In this document: positions 7,378 to 14,282 of the stretch, piece by piece
How positions within the stretch are numbered: position 1 is the stretch's first letter
How the letters are laid out: every line of letters begins with the position of its first letter
DNA from: Limnohabitans sp.
Lineage (GTDB): Bacteria; Pseudomonadota; Gammaproteobacteria; Burkholderiales; Burkholderiaceae_C
Direction of reading: 5' to 3'
Length of the DNA stretch: 14,624 nt
Assembly: GCA_009693225.1 (NCBI GenBank)
Contig: SHXP01000026.1
Span: 1 to 14,624, forward strand
The notes under the pieces: generated by a model
What the model saw: the letters and a program-made list of their open reading frames with translations, nothing else
The model's database searches: none
Told to the model about the DNA's origin: nothing
Translations under genes and position numbers: made by a program

Positions 7378-8271
7378 TTATTTGGTGTTATCAATGTCTT
7401 GTCGCAACTCCGCGATGGCCTGTGCCGGCACCGCCTTGTCAGCCACCCCTGAAAACTTCGAATACGGTTGCAGCAGGCTGACCATCTGGCCGTAGACCTT
7501 GGGGTTGGCCGCCAGGCATTCGCGCTGGTGCAAATAATCGGCCTCGCCGGTGAAGTTGCCCACCAGACCGCCGGCTTCGGTGACCAGCAGCGCGCCGGCC
7601 GCCATGTCCCAGGGATGCAGGTCGGTTTCAAAAAAACCATCGCTGAAACCGGCTGCCACATAGGCTAGGTCCAGCGCCGCCGCGCCCGGGCGGCGCACGC
7701 CGGCCGTGCGCTTCATCACTTCGCCCATCATGCTCAGGTAAGCCGTGAAATCGTCGCCCTCGCGGAACGGGAAACCGGTGGTGATCAGGCATTCCTGCAT
7801 GCGTATGCGCTTGCTAACGCGCAAACGGCGGTCGTTGAGGAAGGCGCCGCGCCCGCGTGTGGAGGTGAACAAATCGTTGCGCGTCGGGTCGTAGACCACG
7901 GCCTGTTCCAGGCGGCCGCGGCTTTGCAGCGCAATGCTGACGCAGTAATACGGGAACCCGTGGATGAAGTTGGTGGTGCCGTCCAGCGGATCGATGATCC
8001 ACAGGTGTTCGACGTTCGGGTTGCCGTGCGTCTTGCCGGACTCCTCGGCCAGGATGCCGTGGTCAGGGTAGGCGTTGAGCAGGGTTTCAATGATGGTGTT
8101 TTCGCTGGCTTGATCGACCTCGGTGACAAAGTCGTTTTCTATTTTTTTTGACACGCGAACCGATTCCACATCCAGGGCTGCGCGGTTGATGATGGCTCCG
8201 GCCGCCCGCGCCGCCTTGATGGCGATGTTGAGCATGGGGTGGATGGAGGATGAGGAAGCGGTGGTGGTCAT
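7378..8271 (-). CDS. suhB: Inositol-1-monophosphatase family protein, SuhB type
   Basis: This Mg2+-dependent phosphatase belongs to the IMPase/SuhB family. In E. coli, SuhB also binds the Nus factors and supports rRNA transcription antitermination. The metal site is complete: EESG (76-79), IDPLDGTTNF (93-102) and HPWDMAAGALLVTEAGG toward the C-terminus. With ATG at 8271 the product is 297 aa and begins MTTTASSSSIHPMLN; relatives usually begin close to HPMLN. An alternative ATG at 8235 gives MLNIAIKAARAAG. Neither has a good ribosome binding site. The reading frame stays open far upstream (to about 8880), but that part is antisense to trmJ and has no SuhB similarity. It heads the suhB-mutS-hydrolase cluster. 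A minus-strand terminator hairpin lies just upstream of it. Confidence 0.94.
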   Translation of the reverse strand: MTTTASSSSIHPMLNIAIKAARAAGAIINRAALDVESVRVSKKIENDFVTEVDQASENTIIETLLNAYPDHGILAEESGKTHGNPNVEHLWIIDPLDGTTNFIHGFPYYCVSIALQSRGRLEQAVVYDPTRNDLFTSTRGRGAFLNDRRLRVSKRIRMQECLITTGFPFREGDDFTAYLSMMGEVMKRTAGVRRPGAAALDLAYVAAGFSDGFFETDLHPWDMAAGALLVTEAGGLVGNFTGEADYLHQRECLAANPKVYGQMVSLLQPYSKFSGVADKAVPAQAIAELRQDIDNTK

Positions 8272-8280
8272 GGAGGGGGA

Positions 8281-8309
8281 TTGGCAAGCCTGTGTTGAAC
8301 GCGTACAAG
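8281..8309 (+). promoter_or_regulatory. Candidate sigma-70 promoter for trmJ-cysE cluster
   Basis: TTGGCA (8281-8286, five of six to TTGACA) is followed after 17 bp by TACAAG (8304-8309, four of six to TATAAT). Transcription from here would begin near 8316 and carry the CGCCCG hairpin in the leader. This is prediction by consensus only. Confidence 0.3.
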
Positions 8310-8323
8310 CAGCGTCTATCTGC

Positions 8324-8350
8324 AAAAAAACACGCCCGGCAGAGCGGGCG
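8324..8350 (-). terminator. Intrinsic terminator on the minus strand, upstream of suhB
   Basis: The perfect inverted repeat CGCCCG-GCAGAG-CGGGCG (8333-8350) is flanked on the plus strand by seven A residues (8324-8330). Read on the minus strand this is a GC-rich 6-bp stem, 6-nt loop and then TGTTTTTTT, the form of a Rho-independent terminator. No minus-strand gene ends here: trmJ runs away on the plus strand and suhB starts about 50 nt further on. It either attenuates suhB transcription or stops antisense transcripts coming out of trmJ. Confidence 0.6.
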
Positions 8351-8376
8351 GCGACAATAGGCGCTATTTTAGTCCC

Positions 8377-9108
8377 ATGCACACTCGCTTCATTCTGATC
8401 GAAACCAGCCACGCCGGCAATGTCGGCGCGACGGCGCGCGCTATGCGTGTCATGGGCTTTGACGATCTGGTGCTGGTCAAGCCGCGCTGGGCCAATATGT
8501 TGCGCCGCGAGGAAACCATTCAACGCGCCAGCGGTGCTTTGAATGTGCTGGAAAAAGCCCGCATTGTCGAGACGCTGGACGAGGCGCTCGACGGTATGAC
8601 GCAGTTGTGCGCCACCGCCATGACGCCGCGTGATTTCGGCCCGCCTACGCGCACACCGCGCGATCATTTCGCGCAAATGCCGGCGCCTGCTCAAGCGGCT
8701 GGCGGCATGGCTTTTTTGTTCGGCTCCGAGCGCTTCGGCATGAAAAACGAAGATGTTTACCGCTGCCACGCCGCGTTGAGCATCCCGACCGACCCGGCCT
8801 TCGGCTCGCTGAATATTGCCGGCGCGGTGCAGGTGATCGCCTACGAATGGCGGCTGGCGCTGGGCGGATTTGCGGTGCAAGACGCGGTCTCGCCGGTTCT
8901 ACAGGCAGACGCGGCACAAATCGCCGGCCTGTTGTCGCATTGGCAACAGTCGCTGACTGACATCGGTTTTCTCGACCCGAAGGCGCCTAAAAAACTCATG
9001 CCGCGTCTGAACCAGTTGTTCAACCGCGCCGGTCTGAGCGAGGAAGAGGTACATATTCTGCGGGGCATTGTCAAGGCCATGACGCAGGCCGCGCGGCAAA
9101 AAAGTTAG
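8377..9108 (+). CDS. trmJ: tRNA (cytidine/uridine-32-2'-O-)-methyltransferase TrmJ-type SPOUT enzyme
   Basis: This SPOUT (TrmH-superfamily) RNA methyltransferase uses S-adenosylmethionine and is predicted to methylate the ribose at position 32 of tRNA anticodon loops. The N-terminus LIETSHAGNVGATARAMRVMGF (about 7-28) closely matches the TrmJ start, with the catalytic Arg in ARAM. The trefoil-knot SAM site is FLFGSERFGMKNED (about 112-125) followed by IPTDPAFGSLNIAGAVQVIAYE. Most relatives have FGRER and SSLNLA, where this one has FGSER and GSLNIA. The 243-aa length fits TrmJ (246 in E. coli), including the C-terminal dimerisation extension. It is the first gene of a plus-strand cluster, 9 nt before cysE. 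No strong ribosome binding site is visible. A generic TrmH-family annotation is the main alternative. Confidence 0.9.
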   Translation: MHTRFILIETSHAGNVGATARAMRVMGFDDLVLVKPRWANMLRREETIQRASGALNVLEKARIVETLDEALDGMTQLCATAMTPRDFGPPTRTPRDHFAQMPAPAQAAGGMAFLFGSERFGMKNEDVYRCHAALSIPTDPAFGSLNIAGAVQVIAYEWRLALGGFAVQDAVSPVLQADAAQIAGLLSHWQQSLTDIGFLDPKAPKKLMPRLNQLFNRAGLSEEEVHILRGIVKAMTQAARQKS

Positions 9109-9117
9109 ACTCTTTGC

Positions 9118-9891
9118 ATGTTTTCAAGATTACGCTCCGACATACAAACCATTCTCGACCGTGACCCTGCCGCGCGCAGCTGGTTCGAGGTCTTGACCTG
9201 TTACCCCGGATTGCATGCCTTGGTGCTGCACCGTCTGGCACACGGCTGCTGGGGCCTGGGCTTGAAATGGCCGGGGCGTTTCATCTCTCATGTGTCGCGA
9301 TTTTTGACCGGCATTGAAATCCATCCGGCGGCGGTCATCGGTTCGGGCGTGTTCTTTGACCATGCCATGGGTGTGGTGGTCGGTGAAACCGCCGAGATCG
9401 GCGACGGCTGCACGATTTACCAGGGCGTGACGCTGGGCGGCACCTCGCTGTACAAAGGCGCCAAACGCCACCCAACGCTGGGTCGCAATGTGGTGGTCGG
9501 CGCCGGCGCCAAGGTGCTCGGCGGCTTCACGGTCGGTGACGGCGCCAAAGTCGGCAGCAATGCCGTGGTCACCAAACCTGTACCCCCCGGGGCCACAGCG
9601 GTCGGCAACCCGGCGCGCATCATCGAAGCCAAAACCGATGCGGTGCGCGAGGAAGTCGCTTCCAAAATGGGTTTTTCCGCTTACGGCGTGACGCAAAACG
9701 ACGACCCGCTCAGTCAGGCCATACGCGGGCTGATCGACTACACGGCCGACCAGGACAAGCAAATCGCCATGCTGTGGCAGGCGCTGGAAAAATTGTCACA
9801 AGGCTCCTTGAACGCCTCGGATTGCGTGCCGCAGGATGCCGCCAGAAACATACACGCTGACATTGAAAAGCTGAACAAACTCATTGATTGA
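9118..9891 (+). CDS. cysE: Serine O-acetyltransferase
   Basis: CysE acetylates L-serine with acetyl-CoA to O-acetylserine, the first dedicated step of cysteine synthesis, in the cytoplasm. The 257-aa protein is the short type common in betaproteobacteria. A helical N-terminus (1-60, MFSRLRSDIQTILDRDPAAR) precedes a left-handed beta-helix of hexapeptide repeats (about 65-165). The catalytic His is His82 in FFDHAMGVVVGETAEIGD. Its dyad partner position (15 residues earlier, Asp143 in E. coli) is Glu67 in GIEIHP. GVTLGGTS and RHPTLG form the loop over the active site, and GNPAR near 163 closes the helix. About 90 further residues follow, ending in a charged helical tail. The gene starts 9 nt after trmJ and is probably co-transcribed. 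Confidence 0.96.
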   Translation: MFSRLRSDIQTILDRDPAARSWFEVLTCYPGLHALVLHRLAHGCWGLGLKWPGRFISHVSRFLTGIEIHPAAVIGSGVFFDHAMGVVVGETAEIGDGCTIYQGVTLGGTSLYKGAKRHPTLGRNVVVGAGAKVLGGFTVGDGAKVGSNAVVTKPVPPGATAVGNPARIIEAKTDAVREEVASKMGFSAYGVTQNDDPLSQAIRGLIDYTADQDKQIAMLWQALEKLSQGSLNASDCVPQDAARNIHADIEKLNKLID

Positions 9892-9930
9892 CGGTTTAAA
9901 GCGCAGCGGTTTCAAGCCGATTCTCAAGAC

Positions 9931-10329
9931 ATGTCCGCCTTCATCAAACTGCACCCGCACAACCTGATTTTTCAGCGCGCGGGTGACGGCAGTTACACCG
10001 CTGATCTGTCATGCAGCATCGAGCAATACGGCTTGATGGTGCGCGATTGCCTGATTCAGTTGCTGTTATTTGCGCCTAATGCATTTCACTCGCATTGGTT
10101 GATGGTGTGCGAGGATCCGGCGCAGCTCAATGTGCCCGGTTTTGCCGTGTTTTTACGGTCGCTGGAAAAGTATATGTTTGTCACCCTGCACTATTCGCCA
10201 CAGGATGCTGTCATGCACAGTTCGCAGGCAGCCCATACAAGCCTGAGCGGCTCCCATGCAAGTGAACTGTTTTTTGACAAGATGTATTTTGATATTGATC
10301 AGGTCACTTTCCAACTGATCAAGGACTGA
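9931..10329 (+). CDS. Hypothetical protein, 132 aa
   Basis: I do not recognise this protein. It starts MSAFIKLHPHNLIFQRAGDGSY and is soluble-looking, with mixed alpha/beta character. It is rich in aromatic residues and has no signal peptide. The hydrophobic stretch near 40-50 (DCLIQLLLFAP) is too short and mixed to be a clear membrane segment. His occurs often (His8, His10, His53, His55, His87, His95, His101, His109), but no known metal motif is formed. It follows cysE by 39 nt in the same direction and its stop lies 3 nt from the convergent mog stop, so the position argues for a real gene. The frame is clean over its full length. No Shine-Dalgarno sequence is seen. Its base composition looks less GC-rich than cysE. 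Confidence 0.72.
   Translation: MSAFIKLHPHNLIFQRAGDGSYTADLSCSIEQYGLMVRDCLIQLLLFAPNAFHSHWLMVCEDPAQLNVPGFAVFLRSLEKYMFVTLHYSPQDAVMHSSQAAHTSLSGSHASELFFDKMYFDIDQVTFQLIKD
10295..10322. repeat. Inverted repeat at a convergent gene end
   Basis: TTGATCAG (10295-10302) and CTGATCAA (10315-10322) are perfect reverse complements separated by 12 nt. Each arm contains the self-complementary TGATCA. It covers the last codons of the hypothetical gene, just before the mog stop on the other strand. No T-run follows on either strand, so it is not a standard intrinsic terminator. It could be a 3' RNA stem for both transcripts or a chance result of two similar codon runs. Confidence 0.4.
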
Positions 10330-10332
10330 AAC

Positions 10333-10941
10333 TCAGACCGGCGGCGTATAGGCGCGCACAGCTGTTTTAGGCCGGAAGGCTATGCAAAACGCGTCCCGGG
10401 TCTGCATGTACGGCCCGCCGATCAAATCAATGCAATACGGCACGGCGGCAAAGATGCCGTCGACCAGGCTGGCGCCCTGCGCATCTTTCAAGCCGCCCAG
10501 GGTTTCGGTGATCGACTTGGGCTGACCCGGCAGATTGATGAGCAGGCTGTTAGCGCGAATCACCGCGACCTGTCTGGACAGAATGGCGGTAGGCACAAAG
10601 CGCAGGCTGATCTGGCGCATTTGCTCGCCGAGGCCGGGCATTTCTTTATCAGCAATTGCCAGCGTCGCCTCGGGTGTGACATCGCGTTTGGCCGGGCCGG
10701 TGCCGCCGGTGGTCAGCACCAGCGAACACCCAGCGTCCACCAGTTCTATGAGTGTCTGGCTGATCAGCGCTTGTTCATCCGGGATCAGCCGTGCTTCAAA
10801 TGCCAGCGGATTGTGCAAAGCCTGTTGCAGCCACTCGCGCAGCGCCGGCAGGCCTTTGTCTTCGTAAGTGCCGCTGGAGGCGCGGTCGCTGACGGACACG
10901 ATGCCGATGCGAACCGTGTCTAAAGAGGGGTCTGCATTCAC
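10333..10941 (-). CDS. mog: Molybdopterin adenylyltransferase MogA
   Basis: MogA adenylylates molybdopterin, priming it for molybdate insertion in molybdenum cofactor synthesis. The 202-aa protein is close along its whole length to E. coli MogA (195 aa): GIVSVSDRASSGTYEDKG (13-30), RLIPDEQALI, LVLTTGGTGPAKRDVTPE (the GTGP active-site loop and the catalytic Asp), EMPGLGEQMRQISLRFVPTAILSR, NLPGQPKSI and GIFAAVPYCIDLI. The N-terminal Asn-Ala-Asp-Pro-Ser-Leu segment is variable. The start is a GTG at 10941 whose last bases form the darP stop (GTGA), a 4-nt overlap typical of translational coupling; an internal start is unlikely because RIGIVSVSD follows directly. Other molybdopterin genes are not in the window. 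Confidence 0.95.
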   Translation of the reverse strand: MNADPSLDTVRIGIVSVSDRASSGTYEDKGLPALREWLQQALHNPLAFEARLIPDEQALISQTLIELVDAGCSLVLTTGGTGPAKRDVTPEATLAIADKEMPGLGEQMRQISLRFVPTAILSRQVAVIRANSLLINLPGQPKSITETLGGLKDAQGASLVDGIFAAVPYCIDLIGGPYMQTRDAFCIAFRPKTAVRAYTPPV

Positions 10942-11579
10942 GGGTTTTCTGCCTTTTGCGCGGACAACTGATCGCGCACGAGTTTGAAAATATCGCGGTA
11001 GGCACGGCCCTGGCGGGTGAACGCGCCTTGGGGTACCGCGCTTTTGTCCGGCAGCCCGTCTTTGCGTGCCTGACGGATGAGGGCGCGCAATTGCTGGCTG
11101 TCGGTGCCGGGGTGGGCAGCCAGCCAGTCGGCCAGTGCCTGATCGTCTTTCAGCAAACGGTCGCGCCAGAGTTCGCTCATGTACAAGGCCAGGGTTTCCT
11201 CGGCGCTCCCGTTGTGTTGCACGTCCAGTGCGTCGCGGATCGCCTGCACCTGCGCCTCGTCCAGTTTGCGCATCAGCTTGCCGACAAATTGCATCTGGCG
11301 GCGCAGGCCTTCGAAATTGGTGATTTTTTTGGCGTCGCGTATGGCTTCAAACAGCAAATCGGGCACATGCTGCTGCGCGACCAGTTGCTGCATCGCGTCC
11401 TGGCGCAGTTGCAGCAGGTCTTCGCCGAGCTTTTGCAGCTCGTTGCTTTCGCGTTTAAGGTCGGTACGGCTGGCGCTGTCGCTGCCTTTGAGGTCGCGTT
11501 TGAGCTCCAGATCAAGTTCGCTGCCTTCGGCAACAAAATGACCTTTGACGTAATAACCTTTGGTGGGTTTGCGTGACAT
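10938..11579 (-). CDS. darP: DarP (YjgA/DUF615) ribosome maturation protein
   Basis: DarP binds the late 50S precursor and helps mature the peptidyl transferase centre and helix 68-69 region of 23S rRNA in E. coli. The protein is 213 aa, highly charged and helical. It starts MSRKPTKGYYVKGHFVAEGSELDLELKR, then has the conserved blocks SRTDLKRESNELQKLGEDLL, FEAIRDAKKITNFEGLRRQMQFVGKLMR and a C-terminal LRALIRQARKD...GRAYRDIFKLVRD, which identify DUF615. E. coli YjgA is 183 aa, so the extra length is at the basic N-terminus and in loops. It is divergent from pmbA, as in E. coli, and its stop overlaps the mog start. A 10-bp palindrome TGACATGTCA (11574-11583) spans its ATG. Confidence 0.93.
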   Translation of the reverse strand: MSRKPTKGYYVKGHFVAEGSELDLELKRDLKGSDSASRTDLKRESNELQKLGEDLLQLRQDAMQQLVAQQHVPDLLFEAIRDAKKITNFEGLRRQMQFVGKLMRKLDEAQVQAIRDALDVQHNGSAEETLALYMSELWRDRLLKDDQALADWLAAHPGTDSQQLRALIRQARKDGLPDKSAVPQGAFTRQGRAYRDIFKLVRDQLSAQKAENP

Positions 11580-11620
11580 GTCATGGGGTTAATGGTATGG
11601 CAAGTATCATAGCCGTCGAT

Positions 11621-13009
11621 ATGAACCCCAACTCCAACCCCCATTCCTCCTCTGACAAAGCCCTGCCGGGTTTCAGTCACAGCAGTGCTCAGTTTGAAGC
11701 TCTGGTCGACAGCGCGCTCGCGCACGCCAAAAAATTGGGCGCCACCGATGCCGCCGCAGAAGCCTCCGAAGGATGCGGATTGAGCATATCCGTGCGCAAG
11801 GGCGATCTCGAAAACGTCGAACGCAACCGCGACAAATCGCTGGGTGTCTCGATCTACGTCGGCAACCGCCGCGGCAGCGCCAGCACCTCGGACTTCTCCG
11901 TAGCGGCGATCGAGCGCACTGTACAGGCCGCCTTTGATATCGCCCGCTTCACCGCCGAAGACCCGATGGCCGGTCTGCCTGATGCCGATCTCATCGCTCA
12001 CGAGCAGCGCGACCTGGATTTGTTTCATCCCTGGGCCATCAACAGCGAACAGGCGGCTGAACTCGCTCTGCGCTGCGAAGCCGCGGCTTTGCAAACCGAT
12101 GCGCGTATCACCAACAGCGAAGGCGCGGCGGTGTCGGCGCAGCAAAGCCATTTCTTCAGCGCGCACACGCACGGCTTTCGCGGCGGCTACGCCAGTTCGC
12201 GCCACAGCGTGTCGGTGGCGCCTATCGCCGGTACCGGCGACGATATGCAGCGCGACGCCTGGTACAGCTCCATGCGCCACCCGGATGAACTGGCCGCGCC
12301 CGAGGTTGTCGGCCGCTACGCCGCTGAACGCGCCTTAAGCCGTTTGCACGGGCGCAAAATCCGCACCGTCAGTTGCCCGGTGCTGTTCGAGTCGCCGCTG
12401 GCCTCCGGCCTGCTTGGCGGCCTGGTGCACGCCTTGAGCGGCGGCGCGCTCTACCGCAAAAGCAGTTTTCTGCTGGACTCGCTGGGCAAGCAAGTGCTGC
12501 CCGCGCACATCAATGTGCTCGAAGACCCGTTTGTCTTGCGCGGCAAGGGCAGTTCGCCGTTTGATGAAGAGGGCGTCAAAACCAGCGCCCGTCAATTGAT
12601 TCATGACGGCAAGGTGCAAGGCTATTTCCTGAGCAGCTATTCGGCGCGCAAACTCGGCATGACCACCACCGGCAACGCCGGCGGATCGCACAACCTGGTG
12701 ATGTCGTCGACACACACCCGCCCGGACGACGATTTGCAGGCCATGCTGAAAAAACTCGGCACCGGTTTGTTCGTCATCGAATTGATGGGCCAGGGCATCA
12801 ACTATGTGACTGGCGACTACTCGCGCGGCGCCAGCGGCTTCTGGGTGGAGAAGGGCGAAATCGCTTACCCGGTGCAGGAAATCACCATCGCCGGCAATAT
12901 GAAAGACATGTTGATGGGCATACAAGCCGTAGGCGCCGACACCTATAACTACGGTACCAAGTCGGTGGGTTCAGTGTTGATCAACCGCATGAGAGTGGCC
13001 GGCGCCTGA
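11621..13009 (+). CDS. pmbA: PmbA/TldE, TldD-partner metalloprotease subunit
   Basis: PmbA (TldE) pairs with TldD to form the peptidase that processes modified peptides such as microcins and degrades CcdA. The catalytic HExxxH zinc motif is in TldD, and as expected none is seen here. Recognisable family blocks are AEASEGCGLSISVRKGDLENVERNRDK near residue 40, DIARFTAEDP, VLFESPLASGLLGGLVHALSG, DPFVLRGKGSSPFDEEGVKT, SARKLGMTTTGNAGG and a C-terminus ITIAGNMKDMLMGI...SVLINRMRVAG. The frame is open from 11573, overlapping the divergent darP start. I place the start at ATG 11621 (462 aa; E. coli PmbA is 450) because it leaves room for the two promoters; ATG 11597 is the alternative. tldD is not in the window. 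The gene ends 8 nt before the convergent potG stop. Confidence 0.95.
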   Translation: MNPNSNPHSSSDKALPGFSHSSAQFEALVDSALAHAKKLGATDAAAEASEGCGLSISVRKGDLENVERNRDKSLGVSIYVGNRRGSASTSDFSVAAIERTVQAAFDIARFTAEDPMAGLPDADLIAHEQRDLDLFHPWAINSEQAAELALRCEAAALQTDARITNSEGAAVSAQQSHFFSAHTHGFRGGYASSRHSVSVAPIAGTGDDMQRDAWYSSMRHPDELAAPEVVGRYAAERALSRLHGRKIRTVSCPVLFESPLASGLLGGLVHALSGGALYRKSSFLLDSLGKQVLPAHINVLEDPFVLRGKGSSPFDEEGVKTSARQLIHDGKVQGYFLSSYSARKLGMTTTGNAGGSHNLVMSSTHTRPDDDLQAMLKKLGTGLFVIELMGQGINYVTGDYSRGASGFWVEKGEIAYPVQEITIAGNMKDMLMGIQAVGADTYNYGTKSVGSVLINRMRVAGA

Positions 13010-13014
13010 GCCCT

Positions 13015-13031
13015 TTCTCAGCGGATGAGAA
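13015..13031. repeat. Small inverted repeat between pmbA and potG
   Basis: TTCTCA-gcgga-TGAGAA is a perfect 6-bp inverted repeat with a 5-nt loop, lying across the potG stop and just after the pmbA stop. There is no T-run on either strand, so termination is only a possibility. Confidence 0.25.
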
Positions 13032-14148
13032 CCACCATGGCGTTGTCCGGCCAGTGCGCCCACAGGCGCTGACCGATGTCGATGTGTTCGTGGTGCCTGT
13101 CGGTGTTCGTTACCCAGGCTTGCAGTGATTTGCCGTTGCCCATTCTGAGGTGGTAACTGGTGTAACTGCCGAAGTAAGACATGCTGTCGACCGCGCAAGC
13201 CACTGTGTTGTGGCTGTTGCCGGGGTCTTGCCGGCTCAACTGTATTTTTTCCGGACGCAAAGCCACAGTCACCGGCATGCCCAGGTGACCGGAAATGCCG
13301 TGTCCCACATGAAAGCTGCAGACATCGCTGCTGATCACCGCATGGTCGGGCTGGTCTTCTGATATTTCGCCGTCCAGCAGATTCACATTGCCGACAAAGT
13401 CTGCGACAAAGCGGCAATTGGGGTATTCGTAGACCTCGCTGGGTGCGCCTACCTGTAGAAATTTGCCTTCGTTCATGACCGCGATGCGGTCGGCCATGGT
13501 CATGGCCTCGTCCTGGTCGTGCGTCACCATGACGCAGGTGACTCCGACTTTTTTGATGATGTTGACCAGTTCGACCTGGGTTTCCTCGCGCAGTTTTTTG
13601 TCCAGGGCGCCCAGCGGTTCATCCAGCATCAGCAACTGCGGCCGCTTGACCAGGCTGCGCACCAGTGCCACGCGTTGCTGCTGACCGCCGGAGAGCTGGT
13701 GCGGGCTGCGTTTGGCGAATTTCTGCAATTGCACCAGTTGCAGCATGTCTTCCACGCGCTGCGCAATTTCCGCCTTGGCCACGCCGTCGCGTTTCAAGCC
13801 GAAGGCCACGTTCTCCCAGACGTTCAAATGTGGAAACAGCGCGTACGATTGGAACATCATGTTCATCGGACGCTCATAAGGCGGCAGGTCGGTGACGTCT
13901 TTGCCGTCGAGCCAGACGCGGCCGCTGCTGGGGGTTTCAAAACCGGAGAGTACACGCAGCAGTGTGGATTTGCCGCAGCCGGAGGAACCGAGCAGCGCAA
14001 ATATTTCGCCGCGTTCAATGTCCAGGCTGACATCATTGACGGCAATCGTGTCGCCAAAGCGTTTCGTGATGTGATCTATGCGCAGGTAAACAGGGGAGTC
14101 GGCCACGGTGTTTGTCAAAGGAAAGTTGGCGGGCATCGCGCTTGACAT
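13018..14148 (-). CDS. potG: Putrescine/spermidine ABC transporter ATP-binding protein (PotG-like)
   Basis: This is the ATPase subunit of a polyamine importer, acting at the inner face of the cytoplasmic membrane. The ABC core is complete: Walker A GSSGCGKST (54-62), Q-loop Gln100 in MFQSYALFPH, signature LSGGQ (152-156), Walker B LLMLDE (172-177) and H-loop His210. NMMFQSYALFPHLNV, RVEDMLQLV, KRSPHQLSGG and VGVTCVMVTHDQDEAMTMADR match PotG/PotA more than other importers. A TOBE-type regulatory domain follows (about 280-370). The 376-aa length equals the family norm. No permease or binding-protein gene follows it, since its 3' end abuts pmbA, so the partners must be elsewhere. It is divergent from a GS-like gene, which fits putrescine uptake and use. 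potA is the alternative name. Confidence 0.92.
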   Translation of the reverse strand: MSSAMPANFPLTNTVADSPVYLRIDHITKRFGDTIAVNDVSLDIERGEIFALLGSSGCGKSTLLRVLSGFETPSSGRVWLDGKDVTDLPPYERPMNMMFQSYALFPHLNVWENVAFGLKRDGVAKAEIAQRVEDMLQLVQLQKFAKRSPHQLSGGQQQRVALVRSLVKRPQLLMLDEPLGALDKKLREETQVELVNIIKKVGVTCVMVTHDQDEAMTMADRIAVMNEGKFLQVGAPSEVYEYPNCRFVADFVGNVNLLDGEISEDQPDHAVISSDVCSFHVGHGISGHLGMPVTVALRPEKIQLSRQDPGNSHNTVACAVDSMSYFGSYTSYHLRMGNGKSLQAWVTNTDRHHEHIDIGQRLWAHWPDNAMVVLIR

Positions 14149-14282
14149 AAGGCGACATCACCGGGATTTTAGGCACGAACTCACAAGCTTGACTTCACAG
14201 ACACAATCTGCATGACAGACAAGCTTGGTGCGGCCTCTTGTGTGCCGCGCCGGGTCAATCCTCCAACCAGGCTTTCAACACC
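14149..14282. promoter_or_regulatory. Divergent spacer between potG and the GS-like gene
   Basis: The 134-bp spacer contains the direct repeat ACAAGCTTG at 14183-14191 and 14219-14227 (36 bp apart). It also has an 8-bp stem with one G-U pair, GGTGCGGC/GCCGCGCC, with a 9-nt loop (14227-14251) in the leader of the GS-like gene. TTGACT (14189-14194) could be a -35 for the GS-like gene, but the matching -10 (ATGACA at 14212) is poor. No known operator is recognised. Confidence 0.3.

Noticed and set aside
4763..8271. suhB-mutS-hydrolase read as a functional repair system
   Set aside because: The genes are close enough to be co-transcribed, but nothing in SuhB or the hydrolase sequence links them to mismatch repair. 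The grouping is more likely incidental operon packing.
8272..8880. Upstream extension of the suhB frame giving a 500-aa protein
   Set aside because: The extra 203 residues run antisense through trmJ, carry no SuhB similarity, and cross the spacer holding the terminator. The open frame is a composition effect.
9130..9762. 210-codon minus-strand ORF opposite cysE
   Set aside because: It is antisense to the well-conserved hexapeptide-repeat region, which by its regular codons keeps the opposite frame open.
11273..12280. 335-codon minus-strand ORF over darP and pmbA
   Set aside because: It is antisense to pmbA and out of frame with darP, both clear conserved genes. Its sequence has no recognisable domain.
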